A stretch of DNA of 64,000 bases, taken from positions 101,794-165,793 of the forward strand of contig CAVBWZ010000002.1 of assembly GCA_963599445.1 (NCBI GenBank), given 5' to 3'. Below the pieces are notes generated by a model, which was not told the origin of the DNA, ran no database searches, and saw nothing but the letters and a program-made list of their open reading frames with translations. A program made the position numbers and the translations under genes. Of the stretch, positions 1-7,723 are shown one piece after another; the first letter of the stretch is position 1; the number at the start of each line of letters is the position of its first letter. This DNA is from UBA9732 sp963599445 (GTDB lineage: Bacteria; Spirochaetota; Spirochaetia; Sphaerochaetales; Sphaerochaetaceae).

Positions 1-2
1 GC

Positions 3-65
3 ATCTGGAAACACCGTTTCAATGGCGGCTTTGGAGGACAAGTCAAACGGCTGAAGCTCTTTTGA
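3..65 (+). other. possible 3' end of an upstream gene
   Basis: A frame open from the window edge ends with TGA at 63-65, overlapping the TTG start of the TatD gene as TTGA, which would suit translational coupling. A second open frame ends at 52-54. Twenty codons are too few to choose between them or to name a product. Confidence 0.25.
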
Positions 66-877
66 ATGCAATAGATTCGCATTTCCATACTCAGGTCATG
101 CACGACAAGGGCGTTGACACCAACGCCCTTCTTTCTACGCTTTTCTCAAAGGGATTCAAGGGTGGCATAGATGCAGGATGCACACATGACGACATAGAAG
201 GCCGCATTGACCTCTTGAAGGACTTCCCTTTGGTGCATGTGGCCGCTGCAATGGGGCCGTGGGAGGCTGGAACCAACGAAGAGACACCAATAGACGTTGA
301 TGAAGGATTCAAGACCCTTGAAACAATCCAGGCACAGCTTGATGTCCTAAAAAGCAGTATAGCTACCTATAAAATAGGCATCATTGGCGAAATAGGCCTT
401 GATTACTACTGGAAGTATGGAACAAGGGAGAAGCAGCTTTTCCTTTTCGAAGAGCAGATGAAGCTTGCGTCCTCCATTGGAGCGCCGGTTCTCATCCATG
501 ACAGGGATGCGGATGCGGACACCATTGAAGTGATAAGGAAATTCCGTTTGAAAAGAGGAGGGATAATCCACTGCTTCGATGGCTGCCTAGAGCTCATGGA
601 TACCGCATTGGACAACGGATATTACATAAGCTTTGCTGGGAACCTCACATTCAAATCCAATGCAACCTTGAGGGATGCTTTGAAAAGGGTTCCTTTGGAT
701 AGGCTTCTGTTCGAGACGGACTCCCCTTACCTCACCCCTGTTCCACATAGAGGCAAGCCAAACAACCCAGGCTTTGTGCTGCATACATACGAATGTGCAG
801 CGCAGGTGCTGAACATGCCGTTGGAAAGGCTCAAGGAACTTGTTCTGGGGAACTTCAAAAGATTCCTTTTCGTTTAG
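62..877 (+). CDS. TatD-family metal-dependent DNase/hydrolase
   Basis: A 271-residue protein of the TatD/YcfH/YjjV family, cytoplasmic metal-dependent hydrolases with 3'-5' exonuclease or deoxyribonuclease activity. The N-terminal metal site HxH is at residues 7-9, GEIGLDYY supplies the central glutamate, and the C-terminal signature TDSPYL is present. The length is typical for the family. The start must be the TTG at 62 because the metal-binding His follows within seven codons and no ATG precedes it in frame. The 3' end overlaps the convergent nth gene by four bases. The exact substrate cannot be read from the sequence. Confidence 0.88.
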   Translation: MNAIDSHFHTQVMHDKGVDTNALLSTLFSKGFKGGIDAGCTHDDIEGRIDLLKDFPLVHVAAAMGPWEAGTNEETPIDVDEGFKTLETIQAQLDVLKSSIATYKIGIIGEIGLDYYWKYGTREKQLFLFEEQMKLASSIGAPVLIHDRDADADTIEVIRKFRLKRGGIIHCFDGCLELMDTALDNGYYISFAGNLTFKSNATLRDALKRVPLDRLLFETDSPYLTPVPHRGKPNNPGFVLHTYECAAQVLNMPLERLKELVLGNFKRFLFV

Positions 878-1539
878 CGGCTACGGACAACCCCTATCTT
901 TGGACACCTGATGTTTTCAGGGCACATGGAGCACTTTGGACTCACGCTCGTGCATATCTCCTGTCCGTATGAAACCAAAAGCTCGTTCAATGGAATCCAG
1001 AACCTCTTTGGCATGATCTTCATGAGAGCCTTCTCGCTTTCCTCAGGAGTCTTGGTCCTTATCCATCCAAGGCGGTTGGAGATCTGGTGCACGTGGCAGT
1101 CCACGCATATTGCATCTATGCCAAAGCCAAGGTTCAAAGTCAGGTTCGCCGTCTTTATTCCAACTCCAGGCAGAGCCATGAGTTCTTCTACATTGTCAGG
1201 AACCTTGCCGTCATATTCGTCTACGAGGATCTGTGATATCTGCCTTATCTGAGATGCCTTTCGCTTGTAGAAACCTGCTGGGTATATGAGCTCTGCTACG
1301 GAGTCTTCGTCCAATTCCAACATCCTTTGAGGTGTTGGAGCCTTGGAAAGAAGCCTCTGTGAGGCGTTCAGGGTGACATCATCCTTCGTCCGCAGGGATA
1401 TCACAGTTGAAATGAGTACAGAGAATGGATCCTGTTTCTCAACCGCCACAAGGGAAACGGCTGGAAGTTTCTTGCCAAGTGCTGCAAGCGCCGAGTTGAA
1501 CTCATCGAATATACCGTCGAAGTATCGTTCATCTTCCAT
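874..1539 (-). CDS. nth: endonuclease III (DNA glycosylase/AP lyase)
   Basis: Base-excision repair enzyme that removes oxidised pyrimidines and cleaves the abasic site, 221 residues. The helix-hairpin-helix LPGVGIKTA carries the catalytic lysine (residue 129) and VDCHV the catalytic aspartate (residue 147). Four cysteines at 196, 203, 206 and 212 give the C-x6-C-x2-C-x5-C motif of the [4Fe-4S] cluster. I chose the ATG at 1539 because upstream codons show no family similarity and run inside the preceding gene. It overlaps that gene's 3' end by 11 bases, so the two are probably co-transcribed on the minus strand. Confidence 0.95.
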   Translation of the reverse strand: MEDERYFDGIFDEFNSALAALGKKLPAVSLVAVEKQDPFSVLISTVISLRTKDDVTLNASQRLLSKAPTPQRMLELDEDSVAELIYPAGFYKRKASQIRQISQILVDEYDGKVPDNVEELMALPGVGIKTANLTLNLGFGIDAICVDCHVHQISNRLGWIRTKTPEESEKALMKIMPKRFWIPLNELLVSYGQEICTSVSPKCSMCPENIRCPKIGVVRSR

Positions 1540-2419
1540 CGTACTTGAACTCCAAGTCGAATGTTCCGTCCATTGCTTCAGATATTTCAGTGCAGACGGT
1601 CTCCTTTTTGAGCGGAATGGCATTTGCAAGGCCGCTAAGGTCAGGAAGGACCATTCCATAGAGCTGCTTGGATGGAACAATCGTCGAGTACCTGTAATCC
1701 ACGACCCACGATATGGTGTCGTCCGTCTCAAACACGTTGTAGAACCCTTCAAGGTGCGGGCACATTCCAAGGACTATGCCAAGCCTATTCATCTCCTGAA
1801 TGGTATTGGATACGAAGAAACGGCTTGCATCTTCGTTGATGTACTCGTTCACCATCCCTGTCTGGAACTGGGACATGATGGTCTCATTGTACACGCTCCC
1901 CTTTGAATCCGATACTATTGCAATGTTCTGGGACATTGAAGCTATTTTCTTCGCTATGGCGGACGCTGCACTTCTCCAACCGCTTTCAGGGTTGGGGATG
2001 AGCGTGGCATCGAAAAGGGCACTCCCTTCGCCATATATTCCATAAACCGCGGCGTCTTCAAGGATGGAAGATGCCTCCACGTTGTATTCTACGATCTTCG
2101 AAGAGGTCAAAGGTCCCAAAAGGACCACTCCATCCCCCACTTCGTCGTTCAGGTCATACATGAACGATTCAAGGCTCTGGGAATCGGAGAACACAGAGGC
2201 ATCGGGCTGTAGGATGATGAGGCGGTGCCATTTGCGTGCTAGAGTGGACCTCATGCGGGAGAACTCCCTTTTGGGCATGACGAGGGACCAGGCGGCGTCA
2301 GACACGACCACAAAGCGCCGTGCGGTGAGAAGGAATGTGCCTGTGGCGGCGGCCATTACGGCTACGATGACGGCCATTGCAATGAGTATGCGTTTTGCTG
2401 TCCTGGATAGTCTTCTCAT
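1529..2419 (-). CDS. membrane-anchored protein, possible PBP-like outer domain
   Basis: A 296-residue protein with a basic N-terminus, one transmembrane segment (about residues 10-30) and a roughly 265-residue extracytoplasmic part. That part has alternating hydrophobic strands and turns such as VVLLGPLTSS and IAIVSDSKGS, reminiscent of type 1 periplasmic-binding-protein folds (LacI/BMP-like), but I recognise no named family. The ATG at 2419 is chosen because it directly precedes the basic segment and membrane helix. Upstream in-frame starts at 2461 and 2542 would run into the fba promoter region. It lies just upstream of nth, overlapping by 11 bases, with fba divergent. Function unknown. Confidence 0.65.
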   Translation of the reverse strand: MRRLSRTAKRILIAMAVIVAVMAAATGTFLLTARRFVVVSDAAWSLVMPKREFSRMRSTLARKWHRLIILQPDASVFSDSQSLESFMYDLNDEVGDGVVLLGPLTSSKIVEYNVEASSILEDAAVYGIYGEGSALFDATLIPNPESGWRSAASAIAKKIASMSQNIAIVSDSKGSVYNETIMSQFQTGMVNEYINEDASRFFVSNTIQEMNRLGIVLGMCPHLEGFYNVFETDDTISWVVDYRYSTIVPSKQLYGMVLPDLSGLANAIPLKKETVCTEISEAMDGTFDLEFKYDGR

Positions 2420-2504
2420 GGTTTGAACTTTAGAACCTTGGACGGTTTTTGGCAATGCCATTATGCACTTGTGGCATATTGGACGTCTTGAAGGTGTGGT
2501 TTTA

Positions 2505-2547
2505 TTGACGCTTTGGCCCTCGAATGGGTAATATTGGGGCATAGGAG
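2505..2547 (+). promoter_or_regulatory. promoter and RBS of fba
   Basis: TTGACG at 2505-2510, an 18-base spacer and TAATAT at 2529-2534 form a plausible sigma-70-type promoter. AGGAG at 2543-2547 is a well spaced ribosome-binding site for the ATG at 2557. Confidence 0.55.
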
Positions 2548-2556
2548 ATTACCTAG

Positions 2557-3549
2557 ATGACATCTTATAAAGAGTTGGGACTGGTGAACACCCGTGATAT
2601 GTTCGCCAAGGCAGTTAAAGGTGGGTATGCCATTCCTGCTTACAACTTCAACAACATGGAGCAGCTTCAGGCTATCATCATGGCTTGTGTAGAGACCAAG
2701 TCACCTGTCATCCTTCAGGTTTCAAAGGGTGCTAGGGACTATGCGAACATCAACCTTCTCAGGAACATGGCCAGAGGAGCAACGGAGTATGCACACGAAC
2801 TTGGATACGATATCCCAATCGTTCTCCATCTCGACCACGGCGACAGCTTTGAGACATGCAAGGACTGCATCGACAACGGCTTCTCATCCGTCATGATCGA
2901 TGGTTCCAGCCTTCCATACGAAGAGAACGTTGCAGTGACCAAGAAGGTCGTCGAATATGCACATCAGTTCGATGTCACAGTCGAAGGCGAGCTTGGTGTC
3001 CTTGCCGGAATCGAGGATGAGGTCTCCTCCGCCGTCTCCCACTACACACAGCCTTCAGAAGTAATCGACTTCGTTTCAAAGACCGGTGTCGATTCACTTG
3101 CAATCTCCATTGGTACAAGCCATGGCGCAAACAAGTTCACTCCAGAGCAGTGCACACGCAATGCCGATGGAATCCTCATTCCACCTCCACTTCGTTTCGA
3201 CATCCTTGCAGAGATAGAGAAGAAGCTCCCAGGCTTCCCAATCGTCCTCCACGGCTCTTCGTCAGTTCCACAGGAATATGTGAAGATGATCAACGAGCAC
3301 GGCGGAAAGCTCAAGGACAGCGTTGGAATCCCAGAGGAACAGCTCAGACAGGCTGCAAAGAGCGCAGTGTGCAAGATCAACATAGACAGCGACGGCCGTC
3401 TTGCAATGACAGGCACAATCAGAAAGGTATTCGACGAGCATCCTGAAGTGTTCGACCCAAGAAAGTACCTTGGTCCTGCACGTGAGGCCCTCAAGCAGAT
3501 GTACGAGCACAAGAACCGCGACGTCCTTGGCTCTGCAGGCAAGGCTTGA
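2557..3549 (+). CDS. fba: class II fructose-bisphosphate aldolase
   Basis: Glycolytic/gluconeogenic enzyme that reversibly splits fructose 1,6-bisphosphate into dihydroxyacetone phosphate and glyceraldehyde 3-phosphate with a zinc ion. The 330-residue sequence has the class II zinc ligands: HLDHGDS at residues 91-97, GTSHGA with His189, and LHGSSS with His232. The long insert near 240-265 and the C-terminal DPRKYLGPARE block fit the longer class II forms. It is a single-gene unit with its own promoter and a strong terminator directly after it. Confidence 0.95.
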   Translation: MTSYKELGLVNTRDMFAKAVKGGYAIPAYNFNNMEQLQAIIMACVETKSPVILQVSKGARDYANINLLRNMARGATEYAHELGYDIPIVLHLDHGDSFETCKDCIDNGFSSVMIDGSSLPYEENVAVTKKVVEYAHQFDVTVEGELGVLAGIEDEVSSAVSHYTQPSEVIDFVSKTGVDSLAISIGTSHGANKFTPEQCTRNADGILIPPPLRFDILAEIEKKLPGFPIVLHGSSSVPQEYVKMINEHGGKLKDSVGIPEEQLRQAAKSAVCKINIDSDGRLAMTGTIRKVFDEHPEVFDPRKYLGPAREALKQMYEHKNRDVLGSAGKA

Positions 3550-3576
3550 TTGGTTTGCTGGTTTGTGGCAGTTTTG

Positions 3577-3607
3577 GACCGCTCGATTCGTCGGGCGGTC
3601 TTTTTTT
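3577..3607 (+). terminator. terminator after fba
   Basis: A ten-base-pair stem (one G-U pair) closes a TTCG tetraloop between 3577 and 3600 and is followed by seven T. This is a textbook Rho-independent terminator. Confidence 0.92.
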
Positions 3608-3697
3608 GAAAGCAGTACAGCATCCACCGTTTAGCACAAAGACATCGGTTTTTGGGTGTTTTATGCCATAATTTGGGTCTTGGAATGCAATTGCTCT

Positions 3698-3726
3698 TTG
3701 ACAGCGACATGCGTTCATGGTATATT
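3698..3726 (+). promoter_or_regulatory. promoter of infC-rpmI-rplT
   Basis: TTGACA (3698-3703), a 17-base spacer and TATATT (3721-3726): a near-consensus promoter. It predicts a leader of about 70 bases before the infC TTG start. Confidence 0.8.
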
Positions 3727-3804
3727 TTCCTTCGCGGGAATAGGAAGGACTGTATGTCTATGCCCGTATAAACTTTATTTTCGTTTTGATATTGAGAGGT
3801 AAGC

Positions 3805-4350
3805 TTGGCTACAAAGGAACTTAGGATCAACAGGCAGATACGTGCAAAGGAAGTATTCCTGATTGATGACGAGAATCAGAAAAAAGGTGTTATGAACTTC
3901 TTCGATGCTTTGGCTTTGGCCGAAGAGGCTGGTTTGGATTTGGTTGAGATCTCACCAAATGCGAATCCTCCGGTGTGCAAGATAATCGACTACGGCAAGT
4001 TCAGATACGAGCAGCAGAAGAAACTCAAGGAAGCCAAGAAGAACCAGACCATCATCAAGATGAGAGAGATAAGGATGCAGCCCAAGATCGACAAGCACGA
4101 CCTTGAGGTCAAGTCCAAGGCCATTGGGGAGTTCCTTGCAGAAGGAGACAAGTGCAAGGTTACGATTCGTTTCAGAGGCAGGGAACTTGCACACACGGAG
4201 CTTGGAAAGGAAGTTCTGGACAAGATACTTGAAATGCTTTCTGAAAAAGAAGTACTATACAACGTGGATTCGCAGCCTGCTATGGAAGGAAGGAACATGT
4301 CAATGCTTCTCAGCCCTTCGAAGCAGAATGCTAAGAAACCGGCAAAATGA
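3805..4350 (+). CDS. infC: translation initiation factor IF-3
   Basis: IF-3 binds the 30S subunit, prevents premature 50S joining and checks the start codon and initiator tRNA. The 181-residue protein has the N-domain signature (INRQIRAKEVFLID), a lysine-rich linker near residues 70-90 and the C-domain (IRFRGRELAHTELG). It starts with TTG, preceded by GAGAGGT at 3794-3800. A non-AUG start is characteristic of infC and underlies its autoregulation in other bacteria, because IF-3 discriminates against weak start codons. First gene of the conserved infC-rpmI-rplT operon. Confidence 0.96.
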   Translation: MATKELRINRQIRAKEVFLIDDENQKKGVMNFFDALALAEEAGLDLVEISPNANPPVCKIIDYGKFRYEQQKKLKEAKKNQTIIKMREIRMQPKIDKHDLEVKSKAIGEFLAEGDKCKVTIRFRGRELAHTELGKEVLDKILEMLSEKEVLYNVDSQPAMEGRNMSMLLSPSKQNAKKPAK

Positions 4351-4401
4351 CCTCCGTATGGAGGTTGAATCAGCAGTTGCTGGGGGTTCTTGTTCCCCAG
4401 C
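4351..4401 (+). promoter_or_regulatory. two hairpins in the infC-rpmI spacer
   Basis: CCTCC/GGAGG (4351-4364, loop GTAT) begins right after the infC stop, and GCTGGGG/CCCCAGC (4379-4401, nine-base loop) ends 21 bases before the rpmI start. Neither has a T-tract. Their position matches the region where L20 represses rpmI-rplT translation in other bacteria. An L20 role here is inferred. Confidence 0.5.
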
Positions 4402-4422
4402 GGCGCTTAGAAGGGGCAGTTT

Positions 4423-4623
4423 ATGTCTAGCAAGATGAAAACAAGAAAGTCCGCTGCAAAGCGGTACAAGGTCACCGGAACTGGCAAGATCAAGTTCAAG
4501 AAGCAGGGTCTTCGCCATATTCTCACCAAGAAGAGCACCAAGCGCAAGAGAAATCTCCGTGCATCTGGTATTCTCGCCGAATCGGAAGCAAAGAACGTTA
4601 GAAAGATGCTTCCTTATGCATGA
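4423..4623 (+). CDS. rpmI: 50S ribosomal protein L35
   Basis: A 66-residue, strongly basic protein with the L35 signature: KMKTRKSAAKRYKVTGTGK at the N-terminus and KSTKRKRNLR in the middle. It is a small globular protein of the large subunit. The gene sits between infC and rplT in the order conserved across bacteria, 72 bases after infC and 17 before rplT. AAGGGG about eight bases before the ATG is the likely ribosome-binding site. Confidence 0.96.
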   Translation: MSSKMKTRKSAAKRYKVTGTGKIKFKKQGLRHILTKKSTKRKRNLRASGILAESEAKNVRKMLPYA

Positions 4624-4640
4624 TTGGGAGGGTGTGAATT

Positions 4641-5000
4641 ATGCCAAGAGCAGTTGACGGAACCAAACACAAGGACAGACGTAAGAAGATCATGAACCTT
4701 GCAAAAGGTTATTATGGTCGCAGAAGCACGAACAACCGCATTGCTAAGGATGCAGTTGCAAAGGCTGGACAGTACGCATACCGCGGCAGAAAGGAGAAGA
4801 AGAGAGATTTCAGAAAGCTCTGGATCGCAAGAATCTCCGCTGCTGTCAGGGCTGAGGGTCTTACCTACTCCCAGTTCATGCATGCTCTGAAGATTTCCAA
4901 CATCGAAATCAACAGAAAGGTCCTTTCCAACATGGCAATTGAAGACAAGGCAACATTCAGCGCCTTGGTTGCAACGGCCAAGAAGGCAATCAACGTCTGA
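4641..5000 (+). CDS. rplT: 50S ribosomal protein L20
   Basis: A 119-residue protein needed for early 50S assembly that also represses its own operon in other bacteria. The basic N-terminal extension (KHKDRRKKIMNLAKGYYGRR) and the globular C-terminal half (LWIARISAAVRAEGLTYSQF) are typical. GGGAGGG precedes the ATG by about seven bases. A strong terminator follows at once, so this is the last gene of the infC transcript. Confidence 0.97.
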   Translation: MPRAVDGTKHKDRRKKIMNLAKGYYGRRSTNNRIAKDAVAKAGQYAYRGRKEKKRDFRKLWIARISAAVRAEGLTYSQFMHALKISNIEINRKVLSNMAIEDKATFSALVATAKKAINV

Positions 5001-5008
5001 CGGACATG

Positions 5009-5037
5009 AGCCTGCACCAACATGCAGGCTTTTTTTG
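5009..5037 (+). terminator. terminator after rplT
   Basis: AGCCTGC (5009-5015) pairs with GCAGGCT (5024-5030) and is followed by a run of T to 5037. Confidence 0.9.
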
Positions 5038-5065
5038 AAGATACAAAGGGGTATGGAGGCAAGAA

Positions 5066-5446
5066 ATGACGGTTTATGAAAACATGCTGTTGCTTGAGGA
5101 AAGGGTTAAGAAGGCAGTTGCATATATCAACAGACTCAGGACCGACAACGAGGGTCTTAAGAGGGATATAAAGCTCATAACCAGTCATAACCAGGAACTT
5201 CAGGCCTATGTAGACAACTACAAGGAAGACACGGAGCGCATCAACAAGAGCATTGAGGCATCTCTTGAAAGCCTCAACGAAGTTGGTCTCGACAACCTTG
5301 ATCTCAGTATCGATGACCTTGAGACGGCTGAAGCGTTCTCCGCTCTTGGTGGAGACGCTGTGGACGCGGCTTTGGACCTTGGAGACATCTCCGGACTGGA
5401 CGACCTCTCCACGGATGAGATTCAGACACCTGATATAGACCTTTGA
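5066..5446 (+). CDS. ZapB-like coiled-coil protein
   Basis: A 126-residue acidic cytoplasmic protein. Residues 5-70 form a heptad-rich coiled coil (leading LLLEERVKKAVAYI, then NRLRTDNEGLKRDI). The C-terminal half is rich in Asp, Leu and Ser and probably disordered. Small coiled-coil proteins called ZapB-like, which in Enterobacteria organise the FtsZ ring, are found in many genomes, and length and layout fit, but the assignment rests on general features. It lies between two terminators, so it may be transcribed alone. Confidence 0.55.
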   Translation: MTVYENMLLLEERVKKAVAYINRLRTDNEGLKRDIKLITSHNQELQAYVDNYKEDTERINKSIEASLESLNEVGLDNLDLSIDDLETAEAFSALGGDAVDAALDLGDISGLDDLSTDEIQTPDIDL

Positions 5447-5472
5447 GTTCCATCCCCTATTTGCAACGTTAC

Positions 5473-5501
5473 GGCCACTGCTGACATGCAGTGGTCTTTT
5501 T
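5473..5501 (+). terminator. terminator after the ZapB-like gene
   Basis: GGCCACTGC (5473-5481) pairs with GCAGTGGTC (5488-5496, one G-U) around a six-base loop and is followed by five T. Confidence 0.85.
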
Positions 5502-5538
5502 GTTTCATTCGCTGTGAGATTATGGTTTTACTTGGTCT

Positions 5539-5612
5539 CTACACCTGCTACAAGCGCCACAACCTCTACAATTGCTACAGATGCGACAGGTGCCACAGAG
5601 TCGCTACAGATT
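5539..5612. repeat. degenerate 9-bp tandem repeat
   Basis: Seven consecutive nine-base units of the form CNACANNTG (CTACACCTG, CTACAAGCG, CCACAACCT, CTACAATTG and so on) run from 5539 to 5601, with one more at 5604-5612. They lie in a gene-free stretch of about 380 bases (5502-5879). No convincing gene was found in that stretch; the reading frames through it are low in complexity. Confidence 0.7.
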
Positions 5613-5879
5613 CGTGTATTCGCTCTATTCTGATGCGTCCTGGTGCGCCGTAGTCCGCCGTAATGCGCCATACTCCGCCCACCAACGCCAATTCGGATTC
5701 TGTGGATGCCAAGGTAGACAGAGTGGCTAGAAAGGCTAAAGGAGCCAAAAACGGAAGAGGAAAACCTTAGCAATGCAAAAGAACTTTGCCAAAAGAACCA
5801 AAAAAAACTTCCAAAAAACCTTTGCAAATCACAATTCCTGTGTTAGCCTTGAATTAAGGAGAGTGGTTAGGGAGAGCCC

Positions 5880-7022
5880 ATGAACAAAGACTGTTCCAAT
5901 GAGGGGCGGTTGGCTGACTTGGTTCAGAAGTTTGTAGCACTGAACGGGAAGAACCCTACCGAAACGCGACACATGAGAAGGTTGTACAGGTCAATAAGGA
6001 ACCTGTGTCTTGTCAGGGTCTATACCCAACCTTCCATCAGAAAACTGATTCCAGAAGACGAAATGTCCGGCTTCATACTTGAGTTGGATTCGAATCTGAA
6101 GGCGATCCTCTTCAAGTACGACCCATTGAAACTGGATTTTGATGTATATCTCAAAAAAGCAGCGGAGTTCAAAGCTCTCAATTATCTTACAGCAAAGATG
6201 AAAAGAGACCGCCTGGAGACAGTAGCCCTCAGAACACATATGAATGAGACATACGAAGACAAATGGGAGATTGACTGGGAGAACCTGCTGCAGGATGACG
6301 AACTGTTCGGCATAGGAAACCAAAAAGCGATCCATACGTTGAGATACATGTGCAGTGAGAGACCAAACTTCCAAAAACGTCTGTTCATATTCGTGTGCAC
6401 AGTACTTTTATCCATTCCATCCACGATGCTGGAGAAGCTTTGCAGCAGCTTTGGATTCGACTTCACGCAAACGCTTGTTGTAAACGAATGCATCCACGAG
6501 GAGTTGGAGGATACAGGCAAAATACATGACAGAGATATGTACGTCAGTAAAAGGAATAGAAACTGGTCATGGCTTATGTACTATCAGAACCAGTTCGTTG
6601 CAGAAGGCAACAATGCTCCTGATGAATATGAAAAGCAGCTCATAAAAGAGAAGATAGACCTTTATAAGGAAAGAATGAGCACGGCGAACAATAGGCTGGC
6701 TGGAAAACGTTCAAAAGTTGGATACCCAGTGATAAGCAAGATCCTCGGAATCCCAGAAGGGACGATTTCATCATCCGTATTTACTGTGAAGAACCTTCTC
6801 AAAGCGATTCTAATGGATGAAAACGAGTTCAACGAGAATGAAACGGCATTGGGACCAAAGGCTCCAAACGGGCTGCTCTCGATGATAGAAGAATCCAAAG
6901 AACACGAAATCATCAGCCTTGCATTATTCAAGCCCTTTGAAACATTCAACATAGAACACGACGGTGGTTACGGTATGAATTGCGACTTGGAGGGATTGGA
7001 AATGGCGTGTGCCATGGATTGA
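5880..7022 (+). CDS. unknown protein, faint sigma-factor-like layout
   Basis: A 380-residue soluble protein I cannot assign. Residues about 75-120 (FKYDPLKLDFDVYLKKAAEF) resemble the sigma-70 region 2 pattern in which a short conserved run is followed by a charged helix. Residues about 280-310 (SKILGIPEGTISSSVFTVKN) resemble the helix-turn-helix of region 4. The middle third (residues 130-260) matches nothing I know. AGGGAG precedes the ATG. The gene ends 13 bases before rdgB, so they are probably co-transcribed. A divergent sigma factor is one possibility; a lineage-specific DNA-binding protein is another. Confidence 0.6.
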   Translation: MNKDCSNEGRLADLVQKFVALNGKNPTETRHMRRLYRSIRNLCLVRVYTQPSIRKLIPEDEMSGFILELDSNLKAILFKYDPLKLDFDVYLKKAAEFKALNYLTAKMKRDRLETVALRTHMNETYEDKWEIDWENLLQDDELFGIGNQKAIHTLRYMCSERPNFQKRLFIFVCTVLLSIPSTMLEKLCSSFGFDFTQTLVVNECIHEELEDTGKIHDRDMYVSKRNRNWSWLMYYQNQFVAEGNNAPDEYEKQLIKEKIDLYKERMSTANNRLAGKRSKVGYPVISKILGIPEGTISSSVFTVKNLLKAILMDENEFNENETALGPKAPNGLLSMIEESKEHEIISLALFKPFETFNIEHDGGYGMNCDLEGLEMACAMD

Positions 7023-7035
7023 AAGCGTTAGGCAA

Positions 7036-7659
7036 ATGAATTATCCTCAAACCATGAAGATCATTCTTGCAAGCTCAAACGAGCATAAGAAAAAGGAAAT
7101 CGAACAGCTTTTCATTGGCCACGAGATACTTCTACCAAAGGACTTTGGCATTTCATTCGATTGCGAGGAGAACGGCATTACTTTTCTGGAAAACGCCATG
7201 ATAAAGGCCAAGGCGCTTCTTGATGCCGCAAAAGGAACCAAAGCCCAAGGAATTCCAGTTCTAGCGGACGATTCAGGACTCATCGTGGATGCACTTCCAG
7301 GACAATTGGGAGTGAGGACCGCAAGGTTTGGGAGCCCTGATGGAAAGACCATCCTGGGAGCAAAGGAAAAATACACCCTGCTCCTTTCAAAGATGGAAGG
7401 ACTGCCCAAAGAAAAGAGAAGCGCTCGCTTTGTGTGTGCAATGGTACTGCTCAAGGACGAATGGACGGCTTACTGCGTGCAGGAATCCGCAAGCGGGCGC
7501 ATATTGGAACAGCCACAGGGAGAGCACGGCTTTGGATACGATCCAGTATTCTATTGCAACGAAGCCCAAAGCCCAATGGCATTGCTTCCAGAAGGAGACA
7601 AGAACCTCTACAGCCACAGAGGGAAGGCCTCAAGGGCACTGTTGAAACTGATTACCTGA
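7036..7659 (+). CDS. rdgB: XTP/dITP diphosphatase (HAM1/RdgB)
   Basis: House-cleaning enzyme that hydrolyses non-canonical purine nucleoside triphosphates (XTP, ITP, dITP) to the monophosphate, keeping them out of DNA and RNA. The family motifs are all visible: LASSNEHKKKEI at the N-terminus, ADDSGLIVDALPGQLGV, GYDPVFY and SHRGKA. About 200 residues, as usual. I prefer the ATG at 7036 because TTAGG lies upstream. The ATG at 7054 would give the more common MKIILASSN start and cannot be excluded. Confidence 0.93.
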   Translation: MNYPQTMKIILASSNEHKKKEIEQLFIGHEILLPKDFGISFDCEENGITFLENAMIKAKALLDAAKGTKAQGIPVLADDSGLIVDALPGQLGVRTARFGSPDGKTILGAKEKYTLLLSKMEGLPKEKRSARFVCAMVLLKDEWTAYCVQESASGRILEQPQGEHGFGYDPVFYCNEAQSPMALLPEGDKNLYSHRGKASRALLKLIT

Positions 7660-7723
7660 AGCAAGAACGACCCAATTTCGCAATTTGGTTTGAATTCGAT
7701 ATATTGATTATGAGGAGATGAAA

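Noticed and set aside
5539..5612. Tandem array as a CRISPR
   Set aside because: Units are nine bases with no spacers, and no cas genes are present.
5528..5827. Minus-strand open frame of about 99 codons
   Set aside because: Phe/Ser/Val-rich composition generated by the tandem repeat and A-rich tract; no start signal.
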